In this document: positions 9,391-17,342 of the stretch, piece by piece
How positions within the stretch are numbered: position 1 is the first letter of the stretch
How the letters are laid out: every line of letters starts with the position of its first letter
Program-made: the position numbers and the translations under genes
Source: JABWBR01 sp036741235
Lineage (GTDB): Bacteria > Bacteroidota > Bacteroidia > Chitinophagales > Saprospiraceae
Direction of reading: 5' to 3'
Length of the DNA: 27,860 nucleotides
NCBI GenBank assembly: GCA_036741235.1
Contig: DAINSQ010000051.1
Location: forward strand, 1-27,860
Notes under the pieces: generated by a model
The model's database searches: none
What the model was told of the DNA's origin: nothing
Seen by the model: only the letters and a program-made list of their open reading frames with translations

Positions 9391-9594
9391 TATACTTGGG
9401 ACGTGTTGAAAATAATTTTCCATTTTGTGCGGCCTGTTTTTTCCGCTGCCTGCATTGCCGAACGGCATACATATTCCAGTATGCGCGCCCTTCGTCTCCT
9501 TGGCAACGACAAAAACAGGCTCGCCAAAATCAGCAACTTATTTTCGACACGCCTTTATACCGTAAGCGAATTGTGTTTTGAAAAACTTTTTATT

Positions 9595-10071
9595 ATGTCT
9601 GGTATTAATTATTTGACGCAAGAGGGCTTCAACAAGCTAAAGGCAGAATTGGACGAGATGAAATCGGTTGGCCGCGATGAAGCGGCTCGCGCCATTGCAG
9701 AGGCCCGCGAGAAAGGCGACTTATCTGAAAATGCGGAATACGATGCCGCAAAAGAAGCGCAAGGCATGCTCGAATTGCGCATCAATGAGTTGGAGAAGGT
9801 GTTGTCTAATGCCCGAATTCTCGACCAGAGCCAGTTGGATGCCTCTAAAGTCACTGTTTTGTCCAATGTTACTATAAAAAATCAAAAAACGGGAAGAGAA
9901 CTCACCTACAAGCTGGTGTCGGAATCGGAAGCCGATTTGAAGGCAATGAAGATATCCGTCAATTCACCGATGGGCCAGGGATTACTGGGTAAAACCGTTG
10001 GCGAGATTGCCCAGGTGAATACGCCCAACGGCGCTATGGAATTCAAAATCGTGAATATTAGCATTGACTAA
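9595..10071 (+). CDS. greA: transcription elongation factor GreA
   Basis: 158 residues, the usual length for GreA, which binds the secondary channel of RNA polymerase and stimulates cleavage of the backtracked transcript 3' end. The N-terminal coiled coil carries the diagnostic loop EAREKGDLSENAEYDAAKEA with the conserved acidic tip (D and E), and the C-terminal domain ends with SPMGQGLLGKTVGE and VNTPNGAMEFKIVNI, typical of the family. The start at 9595 (MSGINYLTQEGFNKL) matches the family N-terminus; an in-frame ATG at 9337 would run through the hairpin and is not credible. It is followed after 3 bases by the HIT gene, so the two are probably co-transcribed. Confidence 0.97.
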   Translation: MSGINYLTQEGFNKLKAELDEMKSVGRDEAARAIAEAREKGDLSENAEYDAAKEAQGMLELRINELEKVLSNARILDQSQLDASKVTVLSNVTIKNQKTGRELTYKLVSESEADLKAMKISVNSPMGQGLLGKTVGEIAQVNTPNGAMEFKIVNISID

Positions 10072-10074
10072 TCT

Positions 10075-10470
10075 ATGGCTACTATTTTCACGCGTATCGT
10101 CAATGGTGAAATTCCCTGCTACAAAGTGGCGGAAACAGCCGATTACCTGGCTTTTCTCGATATTCGCCCCTTGGCAAAAGGGCACACCCTGGTGATACCC
10201 AAACGAGAAGTGGATTATATTTTTGACATAGACGACGAGCAGCTTGCCGGGCTCATGTTGTTTGCCAAACGCGTGGCAAAGGCAGTAGAAGCCGTGGTAC
10301 CCTGCAAGCGCATCGGCGTGGCCGTGATCGGCCTCGAAGTGCCCCATACGCATGTTCATCTGGTGCCCATTCATCAAATATCGGATATGACCTTTGGCCG
10401 GCCCCCGCTGGAGATTGATGAGGATACTATGGCTGCGCTTGCTGCCGAAATTGCAGCGAAGCTGGTTTAA
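10075..10470 (+). CDS. HIT-family protein (histidine triad nucleotide hydrolase)
   Basis: 131 residues with the histidine triad HTHVHL at residues 91-96, the catalytic motif of HIT nucleotide hydrolases/transferases. Supporting family features are FTRIVNGEIPCYKV at the N-terminus and LAFLDIRPLAKGHTLVIPKRE. Family members commonly hydrolyse purine nucleotide phosphoramidates or dinucleotides; the substrate here is not known. The gene begins 3 bases after greA, an arrangement that suggests an operon. Its TAA overlaps the stop of the convergent ruvC by sharing the palindrome TTAA, leaving no room for a terminator between them. Confidence 0.93.
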   Translation: MATIFTRIVNGEIPCYKVAETADYLAFLDIRPLAKGHTLVIPKREVDYIFDIDDEQLAGLMLFAKRVAKAVEAVVPCKRIGVAVIGLEVPHTHVHLVPIHQISDMTFGRPPLEIDEDTMAALAAEIAAKLV

Positions 10471-11024
10471 CCGCGCTTGTCAGGGTTGTTTTTTACAAAA
10501 TCCTCCCATCCGCTATAGCGCTTTTTCCCGGTACCTGTGAGTTGATGTTGGTAATAATGGCACATAGCCACGGCGAGGGCATCAGTGGCGTCGAAGTAGT
10601 GATCGCTGAAATCCAGTTTGAACTGGTTGGCCAGCATGGCTGCTACTTGTTCTTTTGATGCATTGCCGTTGCCGGTGACCGACTGTTTGACTTTTTTGGG
10701 AGAGTATTCCGTTACTTCCAGGCCTTTTGAGATCGCAGCGGCAATAGCTACGCCCTGGGCGCGCCCCAATTTGAGCATGGATTGCACGTTGGGGCCGTAG
10801 AAAGGCGCCTCAATGGCCATTTCCCCCGGGCGATGGGCATCGATCACCTCCTGTACGCATTCGTAGATCCGTTTGAGTTTGTGATAGGGCGATTCGGCAG
10901 CGCCGAGCCGCAATACGTCGAATGACAGCACTTTGACCTGGCGCTGTATGATTTCAATGACCGCAAAGCCCAGAATGTTAGTGCCCGGGTCGATACCCAA
11001 TATTCGACGTGTTGAATCGCTCAT
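10467..11024 (-). CDS. ruvC: crossover junction endodeoxyribonuclease RuvC
   Basis: 185 residues, typical RuvC length. RuvC cuts Holliday junctions together with RuvAB in recombinational repair. The four acidic active-site residues can be placed: D12 in ILGIDPGT, E72 in MAIEAPFYGP, and D145 and D148 in FDATDALAVAMCH. The segment SPKKVKQSVTGNGNASKEQV, which contacts DNA in the family, is also present. The C-terminal ~25 residues (TGKKRYSGWEDFVKNNPDK) are a modest extension. The gene is convergent with the HIT gene, overlapping by 4 bases, and divergent from the membrane-protein operon starting at 11082, 57 bases away. ruvA and ruvB are not in the window. Confidence 0.96.
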   Translation of the reverse strand: MSDSTRRILGIDPGTNILGFAVIEIIQRQVKVLSFDVLRLGAAESPYHKLKRIYECVQEVIDAHRPGEMAIEAPFYGPNVQSMLKLGRAQGVAIAAAISKGLEVTEYSPKKVKQSVTGNGNASKEQVAAMLANQFKLDFSDHYFDATDALAVAMCHYYQHQLTGTGKKRYSGWEDFVKNNPDKRG

Positions 11025-11053
11025 CTAATGTATTTATAACCCGAAAGTACTTG

Positions 11054-11061
11054 TATTTTTG
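11054..11061 (+). promoter_or_regulatory. possible -7 box for the operon starting at 11082
   Basis: TATTTTTG matches TAnnTTTG exactly and lies about 20 bases before the GTG start at 11082, in the 57-base divergent gap with ruvC. A TACTTTCG (one mismatch, minus strand, 11042-11049) lies in the same gap facing ruvC. No convincing -33 box is seen for either. Confidence 0.3.
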
Positions 11062-11081
11062 AAAAAAATGCCGCCACAATT

Positions 11082-12113
11082 GTGGGTATTGAGAAAACTA
11101 TAACGATTCAGGAGGTTTTTTACCGCCGGCGCAGCTGGTGGATTGCCCTTATAAAGGCGCTGTTGATCAGTTGGCTGGGGTGCGTGTTATACCGGCAGGT
11201 AGTGGCTGATGCCTCGTCAACGGGCGTATGGCGCCATCTGGCCGGTATGTGGCCTCGGGTATGGCCCTGGTTATCGGTTGCAGCTGCGCTGATGCCATTG
11301 AATTGGTGGCTGGAGGCGCAGAAGTGGCGGTGTTTGATGCGGGTCGATGCGCCTTTGAACCGCCGTCAAGCATGGGGCGGCGTGCTGGCAGGCATATCTT
11401 TTTCTCAGCTTACTCCCAACAGAATCGGCGAATACGGCGGTCGACTGGCAGTGTTGAAAAGCGGACAATATGGCGCCGGGGTGGCGGCCTCACTGGTGGG
11501 CAGCCTGGCGCAATGGCTTGCCCTTTTTTCAGGTGGGTTGGCAGGTATGTTATATTTTGACAAGCCGACAGCCTTGTGGCATTCCATTACAATGTTAGTA
11601 TGGATTGTCCTTCCTTTTCTATACTCAATTTATATTGCAGCGATTGCCCTTCCTGTACTCGCCGCAATATATTTCGCAGGCGCCCGGCTGGCTGCTGCTT
11701 TACCGCTGCGGGTTCTTGCGCGTTTTGTCGCATTGCAGGCCTGCCGCCGCGATGTATTGTGGCGGGCCTTAGCCCTTGCATTTGCCCGTTATATCGTGTA
11801 CGTCATTCAATATGCATTATTAATTAACGCTTTTCAACCCGATATTCCCGGCGACATAGCCGTTTCTGGAATCGCGGCCACCTTTCTTTTTCAAACGGGT
11901 ATTCCGTTGCCCCCGCTAGCCGCAGTACTCACTCGCGGCGAATTGGCGCAATGGATATGGAGTGAATATAATGTGCATACTTTGAGCATCCTTACGGCCA
12001 GTTTTGCGTTATTTATAATAAACCTTGGCGTACCCGCGTTACTTGGAGCGGCAGTAATCGTCAGAACCAAAGTTTTTAAATCAATAGAAAATGAAGAGAG
12101 AAAGCATGATTAA
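11082..12113 (+). CDS. multi-pass membrane protein, lysylphosphatidylglycerol synthase transmembrane-like (UPF0104)
   Basis: 343 residues with about seven or eight hydrophobic segments. The pattern WWLEAQKWRCLM, then GGVLAGISFSQLTPNRIGEYGGR, then AASLVGSLAQW and SGGLAGMLYF is that of the membrane domain shared by MprF flippases and stand-alone UPF0104 proteins. MprF-type domains move lysyl-phospholipid across the inner membrane; the stand-alone bacterial versions are mostly uncharacterised and may handle lipid-linked sugars or other lipids. The catalytic aminoacyl-transferase domain of MprF is absent. The start codon is GTG at 11082; no in-frame ATG lies near the expected N-terminus. The C-terminus overlaps the next gene by up to 23 bases, indicating translational coupling. 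Confidence 0.75.
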   Translation: MGIEKTITIQEVFYRRRSWWIALIKALLISWLGCVLYRQVVADASSTGVWRHLAGMWPRVWPWLSVAAALMPLNWWLEAQKWRCLMRVDAPLNRRQAWGGVLAGISFSQLTPNRIGEYGGRLAVLKSGQYGAGVAASLVGSLAQWLALFSGGLAGMLYFDKPTALWHSITMLVWIVLPFLYSIYIAAIALPVLAAIYFAGARLAAALPLRVLARFVALQACRRDVLWRALALAFARYIVYVIQYALLINAFQPDIPGDIAVSGIAATFLFQTGIPLPPLAAVLTRGELAQWIWSEYNVHTLSILTASFALFIINLGVPALLGAAVIVRTKVFKSIENEERKHD

Positions 12114-12990
12114 AAAAGGCTTGGCATCCATGGCGCTGCTTTTTTTGATGGCCTTTACCTTCCCTGCGCACAACCGCCTTGTTGACTCAGCTGCAGGCCA
12201 GAACCCCCTGGTCGGCGAACAGTGCAGCATGCCTAATAACGTATTTATTGATGGAGAAGAACTGACTTATAAATTGTACTACAACTGGAATTTCGTGTGG
12301 CTCTCGGCAGGTGAAATCACTTTCCGGGTAAAAGACATGGGGGGCAAATACTATATTTCAGCCATTGGCCAGACTTATAAATCGTACGACTGGTTTTTCA
12401 AAGTGCGAGATAAATACGAAGTGTGGATCGATAAAGAAACCCTGTTGCCCGATATGTCAATCCGAGAAGTGCAGGAGGGCGGCTATTCAATGTATGACAA
12501 AATGACCTTTGACCACAAGCGCGGCAAAATCACATCGCTGAGGGGGAAAACCAAAGAAAAGGCAGAACTGACGGAATACGAGGTGGAAAGCTGCCTGCAC
12601 GACATTTTGTCAATCCTGTATTACATCCGCAATGTCGATTACGACTCCATGAAAAAGGGGGATAACGTACCCATCAAAATATTTATCGATAAAAAGAAAT
12701 GGCCCCTTCAAGTGAAATACCTTGGCAAAAACGATCACAAGCGAATCAAAGGTATCGGCAAATTTAAAACCCTGAAATTCAGCCCGGAAGTAATAAAAGG
12801 TTATGTCTTCAACGCAGACAACCCCATGACTATTTGGGCGTCTGATGATAAAAACAAAATTCCGCTGATGATTGAATCGCCTGTGAGGGTAGGATCCGTC
12901 AAAGCAATTATCAAAAATTACAAAGGGTTGAGACACCCCATGTTGGCGAAGGTTGCCGAAGATACGGAAACCGACACCGATAAAGAATAA
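12091..12990 (+). CDS. DUF3108 domain-containing exported protein
   Basis: 299 residues from the first ATG; an internal ATG at 12106 (MIKKGLASMALLFLMAF) gives an equally good or better signal peptide, preceded by a purine-rich AAGAGAGAAAG. The body fits DUF3108: GEELTYKLYYNWNFVWLSAGEITF, the YYISAIGQTYKSYDWFFKVRD segment, then LPDMSIREVQEGGY, and the ESCLHDILSILYYIR segment. Family members are periplasmic beta-rich proteins of unknown role. It overlaps the upstream membrane-protein gene and precedes the DUF4230 gene by 5 bases, so the three are likely one operon. A role with membrane lipids or envelope assembly is only an inference from that neighbour. Confidence 0.85.
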   Translation: MKRESMIKKGLASMALLFLMAFTFPAHNRLVDSAAGQNPLVGEQCSMPNNVFIDGEELTYKLYYNWNFVWLSAGEITFRVKDMGGKYYISAIGQTYKSYDWFFKVRDKYEVWIDKETLLPDMSIREVQEGGYSMYDKMTFDHKRGKITSLRGKTKEKAELTEYEVESCLHDILSILYYIRNVDYDSMKKGDNVPIKIFIDKKKWPLQVKYLGKNDHKRIKGIGKFKTLKFSPEVIKGYVFNADNPMTIWASDDKNKIPLMIESPVRVGSVKAIIKNYKGLRHPMLAKVAEDTETDTDKE

Positions 12991-12995
12991 GTTGT

Positions 12996-13631
12996 ATGTT
13001 GCAAAAAATAGCCTACGGCGCCCTGTTTTTGGTCGTATTCGGACTGGGTTTCTGGATAGCCAATCGCATTTATGCCGAGCGGCAGGAGCAGGAGAGCCGC
13101 TCTCAATCTACCGTGCTGCTTGAAAAGGTTCAGCAGGTGTGCAAATTAGTTACCGTTGAGGGGCAATTCAGCGAATTGTACGATGAAACCCGTATCAGGC
13201 AGATGACTTTTTATCTGCCTTTGCCTACCACCTGGAATTTTTCAAAACAGGCTATTATTCAGGTCAATGGCCGGGTTTTGGTGGGGTACGATATGGAGAA
13301 GGTTCGCATTGACGCCGACAGCGCTACGCGCACCCTCACGATCAGCAATCTTCCCGAGCCGGAAATTCTGGCTATCGACCACGATATCAGCTATAAAAAT
13401 ATTGAAGAGAGCTACTTTAACTCTTTTACGCCGGAAGACTACACCAAATTGAACGAAAACGCCAAATCGACGCTCCGGAAAAAAGCGGAAGAAAGCCGAC
13501 TGCTCGACGAAGCTCGCCTGCAAGGTAATCAGATGATTGACGTGATCAGGTATATGGCAGAGTCGGTAGGGTGGAGCGTAGTGCTGGAGGGCGATTTTGA
13601 AAATACAGATACCAGGCAACAATTTGAGTAA
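12996..13631 (+). CDS. DUF4230 domain-containing membrane-anchored protein
   Basis: 211 residues. One N-terminal membrane helix (YGALFLVVFGLGFWIANRIY, residues 7-26) is followed by a short charged stretch and a soluble domain that fits DUF4230: LLEKVQQVCKLVTVEGQFSEL, then QAIIQVNGRVLVGYDMEKV, then LTISNLPEPEILAIDHDISY. DUF4230 proteins are widespread in Bacteroidota and Firmicutes, single-pass and of unknown function. The C-terminal part is helical and charged. It is the last gene of the 11082-13631 run; a 140-base gap with a promoter-like sequence separates it from the peptide transporter. Confidence 0.85.
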   Translation: MLQKIAYGALFLVVFGLGFWIANRIYAERQEQESRSQSTVLLEKVQQVCKLVTVEGQFSELYDETRIRQMTFYLPLPTTWNFSKQAIIQVNGRVLVGYDMEKVRIDADSATRTLTISNLPEPEILAIDHDISYKNIEESYFNSFTPEDYTKLNENAKSTLRKKAEESRLLDEARLQGNQMIDVIRYMAESVGWSVVLEGDFENTDTRQQFE

Positions 13632-13696
13632 TATCGCTTTATCAAAAAATCCTGCCTTATACCTGCCTGTTGTCAAAATTAAACAGCAGTACATTG

Positions 13697-13725
13697 TTTG
13701 TTTATAATTAAATCTTCTATTTTTA
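13697..13725 (+). promoter_or_regulatory. candidate promoter of the peptide transporter
   Basis: TTTG (13697-13700) and TATTTTTA (13718-13725, 7 of 8 to TAnnTTTG) are separated by 17 bases, close to the ~19 expected in Bacteroidota promoters. The predicted start of transcription would leave a leader of roughly 40 bases before the ATG at 13772. Confidence 0.35.
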
Positions 13726-13771
13726 GCCATCGTTTTTGGAGATCATTTTTTCCACTTAACAAAGGCATAAA

Positions 13772-15322
13772 ATGGATGCTGGACTAGTACTGTTGATTGT
13801 AGGATGGATATTCGTCCTTGTATGGGTTCCCCTGGTGGTGCTTTCGCAACGCAAGATGCACCCCAAGGCATTATTCGTACTCTTCTTTACGGAAATGTGG
13901 GAGCGCTTTTCTTTTTACGGGATGCGCGCTTTTCTCATTTTGTACATGACTGATGAGTTGTTCAAATTAATGGAGCGCGGTGAAGCCGATTCGCGCGCTT
14001 ACGGTATATACGGCGCTTACAACGCACTGTTGTATGCCGCGCCTATCCTCGGCGGTATGCTCGCCGATAAACTGGTGGGGTTCCGGAAGGCCATTTTAAT
14101 GGGGGGGATTTTTATGGCTTTGGGTCAATTCACCCTTGGCGCCACCATCGGCGATCAAAAGCTGTTCTTTATCGGTTTGTCATTATTGGCAGTGGGCAAC
14201 GGCTTTTTCAAGCCCAATATCTCCAGTTTTCTGGGTACTTTCTACGATCGCAATGACAATCGCAAAGACGGGGCCTTTACAATTTTCTACATGGGTATCA
14301 ATATCGGCGCATTATTGGCGCCGCTTACCTGCGGTTATCTCGCCAGGGAAGTTGACTGGTCGTGGGGCTTCTTCACCGCAGGAGCCGGCATGGTATTCGG
14401 GCTTATTGTCTTCTGGTACAACATGCGCATGTACGAAGATAAAGGCAACGCTCCCAATCAGGAGTTGCTCAAGCAGCCCTATCTTCTGGGTCTCAGCCGC
14501 GAATGGCTTGTCATACTTGGCGCCTTGGTATCGGTACCGCTGTTTTCGTTCCTGATCAATAACGAAGGTATCACCAACTGGGTGTTGATCGTGGTAGGCC
14601 TTAGTTGTATCGGCTATCTGGTCATAACGGCGTTGGGCGCCGAAGACAAAACCGAAGGCCAGCGATTGCTTGTATTTATCTTTTTGTTTTTCTTCCATAT
14701 GATATTCTGGGTGTTGTTTGAACAAGCGGGCGGTTCGCTGAATATCCTGACAGACCGTTACGTGAATACGATGGGTTTTGAAACATCGCAATTCCAGGCG
14801 GTCAACCCCTTCTACATCATCATCTTTGCGCCTTTATTCACCTGGATATGGACCAGGCTTGGCAAATCGGGGAAAGAGCCGCGTACGCCGATTAAGTTTA
14901 TGCTAGCCCTGGTACAAATGGCCATAGGTTATGCGATTATCGTATTTGCGGTGAAGGCTTCCGTTGTTTCGGGCGAAGCTATTCCGTTGGTTTTCCTGAT
15001 GTTGATGTATATGTTCCATACGACAGGCGAATTGAGCCTCTCTCCAGTAGGCTTGTCGGTAGTAACCAAGTTATCGCCGGCCAAGACCGTTGGATTCGTT
15101 ATGGGCGCCTGGTTCCTTTCCATCGCTTTTGCACACAAAATCGGCGGTTATCTGGGCCAATTGATCGCGCAACCCACTGGCGAAACGGTAGACCGGGCGG
15201 CAGAATTGACTTCATTTGCCAATGTATACATGAACTGGGGCGTTTATATCGTTTTGAGCGCCGCAGCGCTGTTGCTCCTGTTGTCTCCGATGCTGAAGCG
15301 CTGGATGCACGGCATTCATTGA
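13772..15322 (+). CDS. POT/PTR2-family proton-coupled oligopeptide transporter
   Basis: 516 residues, about 12-14 membrane helices, inner membrane. The signature of proton-dependent oligopeptide transporters is in helix 1: FFTEMWERFSFYGMRA, i.e. E41xxE44RF with Y49 and G50, which carries proton coupling. The second family motif is seen as FYMGINIGALLAPLTCGYL, and GAWFLSIAFAHKIGGYLGQ lies near the C-terminus. The family imports di- and tripeptides; other substrates exist, so specificity is not proved. It is transcribed alone: a promoter-like sequence precedes it and a strong terminator follows. A run of seven G (14101-14107) lies within the coding sequence. Confidence 0.94.
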   Translation: MDAGLVLLIVGWIFVLVWVPLVVLSQRKMHPKALFVLFFTEMWERFSFYGMRAFLILYMTDELFKLMERGEADSRAYGIYGAYNALLYAAPILGGMLADKLVGFRKAILMGGIFMALGQFTLGATIGDQKLFFIGLSLLAVGNGFFKPNISSFLGTFYDRNDNRKDGAFTIFYMGINIGALLAPLTCGYLAREVDWSWGFFTAGAGMVFGLIVFWYNMRMYEDKGNAPNQELLKQPYLLGLSREWLVILGALVSVPLFSFLINNEGITNWVLIVVGLSCIGYLVITALGAEDKTEGQRLLVFIFLFFFHMIFWVLFEQAGGSLNILTDRYVNTMGFETSQFQAVNPFYIIIFAPLFTWIWTRLGKSGKEPRTPIKFMLALVQMAIGYAIIVFAVKASVVSGEAIPLVFLMLMYMFHTTGELSLSPVGLSVVTKLSPAKTVGFVMGAWFLSIAFAHKIGGYLGQLIAQPTGETVDRAAELTSFANVYMNWGVYIVLSAAALLLLLSPMLKRWMHGIH

Positions 15323-15397
15323 TGGCTGTTTCCGGTTTGTCGGTTGTTCCGTTCTCATGATTAACTGAAAACCGGCAACAGAAAAAATAGTAATTTT

Positions 15398-15441
15398 GCC
15401 GGATGCCGGGCAACTTATGCCCGGCATCCGGCGTTTTTTTT
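15398..15441 (+). terminator. intrinsic terminator after the peptide transporter
   Basis: Perfect 14-base arms GCCGGATGCCGGGC (15398-15411) and GCCCGGCATCCGGC (15419-15432) enclose a seven-base loop AACTTAT and are followed by G and eight T (15434-15441). This is a textbook rho-independent terminator 76 bases after the transporter stop. A perfect TAATTTTG (-7-like) box ends at its first base. Confidence 0.95.
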
Positions 15442-15462
15442 ACGTTGATAAAACCAGTAAGC

Positions 15463-15942
15463 ATGCAAACGATTTTCAAGCGACTCAATAATACTTACTT
15501 GCTGTTATTAATAGGGCAGGCATTTTTTTGTCTTACCGTTGTGTTTCTTCAGGTAGGCGAACCCGAAACGAGAGTAGTCCTGGCCTCGTACCATGAAGGG
15601 CCGGATACTTATGAGAAATGGCTATTGTTATTGGGATTGCCGTTGGTCGGCGCTGCCTGGTTGCTGAGCCGCAAGCGCGCCCAGGAAGGCGCTATGATCG
15701 AAGGCTTACAGGCCAAGCTCGACCATTATCGCCAAACGGTCAACTTTCGGGTGGCGCTTGTCGAAATCGTTAATATGATGGCCATCGTATTTGCCTGGAT
15801 GGCCGGCGACATGAGCTACCTCTTGTATTTTGCCGTTGGATTTTTTGTCTTCCTGCTACTCAGGCCTTCAACCGGCGGATTTATTCGCGATTATGCCTTG
15901 AGTCCGCAAGAAGCTGCCGCCCTGAAATCCCTGGATACCTAA
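15463..15942 (+). CDS. small integral membrane protein of unknown function
   Basis: 159 residues from the ATG at 15463. An in-frame ATG at 15403 lies inside the terminator stem and is rejected. Four hydrophobic segments are visible: residues ~10-30 (TYLLLLIGQAFFCLTVVFLQ), ~52-68 (WLLLLGLPLVGAAWLLS, followed by RKR), ~93-112 (VALVEIVNMMAIVFAWMAG) and ~115-132 (YLLYFAVGFFVFLLLRP). Between the second and third lies a charged amphipathic stretch. The layout resembles other short uncharacterised Bacteroidota membrane proteins; I do not recognise a named family. Its TAA overlaps the stop of the convergent prolyl isomerase gene by 3 bases. Confidence 0.8.
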   Translation: MQTIFKRLNNTYLLLLIGQAFFCLTVVFLQVGEPETRVVLASYHEGPDTYEKWLLLLGLPLVGAAWLLSRKRAQEGAMIEGLQAKLDHYRQTVNFRVALVEIVNMMAIVFAWMAGDMSYLLYFAVGFFVFLLLRPSTGGFIRDYALSPQEAAALKSLDT

Positions 15943-17342
15943 GGCCTGTCGGGGCGTTTTTTCCACTTTTCGAGTTCCTGGCATTTATCGTACCTTTCAT
16001 CAAAAGCGATAAAGGTAGAGCCGATGGTGTTTTTCACCCATTTGGCTACAGCGTCGCTTTGTTTTGACTGGATAGCGGCTTGTTGTATTTTTGCGTAATC
16101 TTGTTTTAGGTTGGCGCGGTGAGGAACCGTTCTCGATTGAAGTTGCACGATACGGAAATAGGGTTCGCCCAGCGGATCGGCAAATTCGAAAGGTTTGGAA
16201 ATACGACCTATTGTTTTCATCGTATCTACAGCAAAATAGATATCGGGATCGAGGTCGCCGATTTCAAAAAACGTATTGCCGCTGGCGGGGTTCACCATGC
16301 GCCCGTCGTTGTTATAGCTCTGTACATCCTTGTTGGAAAACAGTTTCACGGCTTTAGAAAACGAAATAGAGTCGGAAATAATGAGTTGGCGCACTGAGTC
16401 GAGGTGGTTGTATGCTTTTTCGAGGTCGGCCTCGGTTATATCTGGTTTGATGAGGATATGCCTGACGTGGATGGCATTGCCGCGTCTTTCGATCATCTGG
16501 ACGATGTGGAAGCCGAATTGCGTTTCAATAACCGGTGAAATTTCGTTGGGTTCGAGTTTATAGGCGGCGGCTTCAAATTCGGGTACGAATTTGCCGCGGC
16601 GGGTCCAACCCAGATCGCCGCCGGCGCGCGCCGAGCCGTCTTCCGAAAACTTCTTGGCCAGGTCTTCAAATTTTTCACCGCCATTCACGATTCGATTGCG
16701 CAGGTCTTCCAGTTTGCTAATGGCGCGTTGGCGTTCGGTGGGGTTGATGACCGGTTTGTAAACAATTTCTCCAATTTCGACTTCGGAGTTAAAATAGGGC
16801 AGGCTATCGCGCGGTATTTGTTCAAAAAAGCGTTTCACCTCGGCGGGAGTTACGGTAATACCCTCCATGACTTTACCGCGCATGCGTTCCACCAATAGCT
16901 GATTTTTGAGGTCTTCCCGGTATTGGGCTTTTACTTCGTCGATACTTTGGCCGTAGTAGTCTTCAAACTGGCTGATATCGTTGTTCATGAAACCGAGGAT
17001 GCGTTCAATACGCGCGTTGAGTTGGTCTTCCACCTCGCTATCGGCCACCTCAATACTGTCAAGTTTGGCCTGGTTGAGCAATAATTTTGTGATGAGAATA
17101 TTTTCCATCAGGTTGCAACGCGCGTCGGGCGGCATCACGCCATTTTGGGCTTCCATAAGGGCGTATTGTTCTTCAAGTTCCGACAAAAGCACCAGTTCGC
17201 CGCCAACCGTGGCAATTACTTTGTCAATGATTTCAGGTTGGGCAGGAAGTATTACCGGCGCAAACAACAAGGCAAAAAAAGCGACAAAAGCCGCGGCAGC
17301 CTGGGCTATTCGGCCAGACAAGCGATTGAACATTCGGATCAT
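15939..17342 (-). CDS. SurA-like periplasmic peptidyl-prolyl isomerase with two parvulin domains
   Basis: 467 residues. A long signal peptide (hydrophobic run AAAAFVAFFALLFAPVIL, end near LPAQ) is followed by the SurA N-terminal chaperone region starting DKVIATVGGELVLLSELEEQ. The first parvulin domain (about residues 185-290) is well formed: EIGEIVYKP, then FEDLAKKFSEDGSARAGGDLGW, then FGFHIVQMIERRG. The second (about 292-410) begins IHVRHILIKPD but its middle has diverged (SKAVKLFSNKDVQSYNNDG). SurA escorts unfolded outer-membrane proteins through the periplasm. The start codon overlaps the stop of the upstream lipoprotein gene as ATGA, a sign of translational coupling. With the genes at 17339 and 18288 it forms a folding-factor operon. 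Confidence 0.92.
   Translation of the reverse strand: MIRMFNRLSGRIAQAAAAFVAFFALLFAPVILPAQPEIIDKVIATVGGELVLLSELEEQYALMEAQNGVMPPDARCNLMENILITKLLLNQAKLDSIEVADSEVEDQLNARIERILGFMNNDISQFEDYYGQSIDEVKAQYREDLKNQLLVERMRGKVMEGITVTPAEVKRFFEQIPRDSLPYFNSEVEIGEIVYKPVINPTERQRAISKLEDLRNRIVNGGEKFEDLAKKFSEDGSARAGGDLGWTRRGKFVPEFEAAAYKLEPNEISPVIETQFGFHIVQMIERRGNAIHVRHILIKPDITEADLEKAYNHLDSVRQLIISDSISFSKAVKLFSNKDVQSYNNDGRMVNPASGNTFFEIGDLDPDIYFAVDTMKTIGRISKPFEFADPLGEPYFRIVQLQSRTVPHRANLKQDYAKIQQAAIQSKQSDAVAKWVKNTIGSTFIAFDERYDKCQELEKWKKRPDRP

Noticed and set aside
9337..9594. N-terminal extension of GreA by 86 residues
   Set aside because: It reads through a 21-bp hairpin and GreA proteins begin at the later ATG.
14101..14107. 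Seven-G run in the peptide transporter as a phase-variation site
   Set aside because: Seven bases is short, the frame is intact, and the transporter is not a usual target of phase variation.
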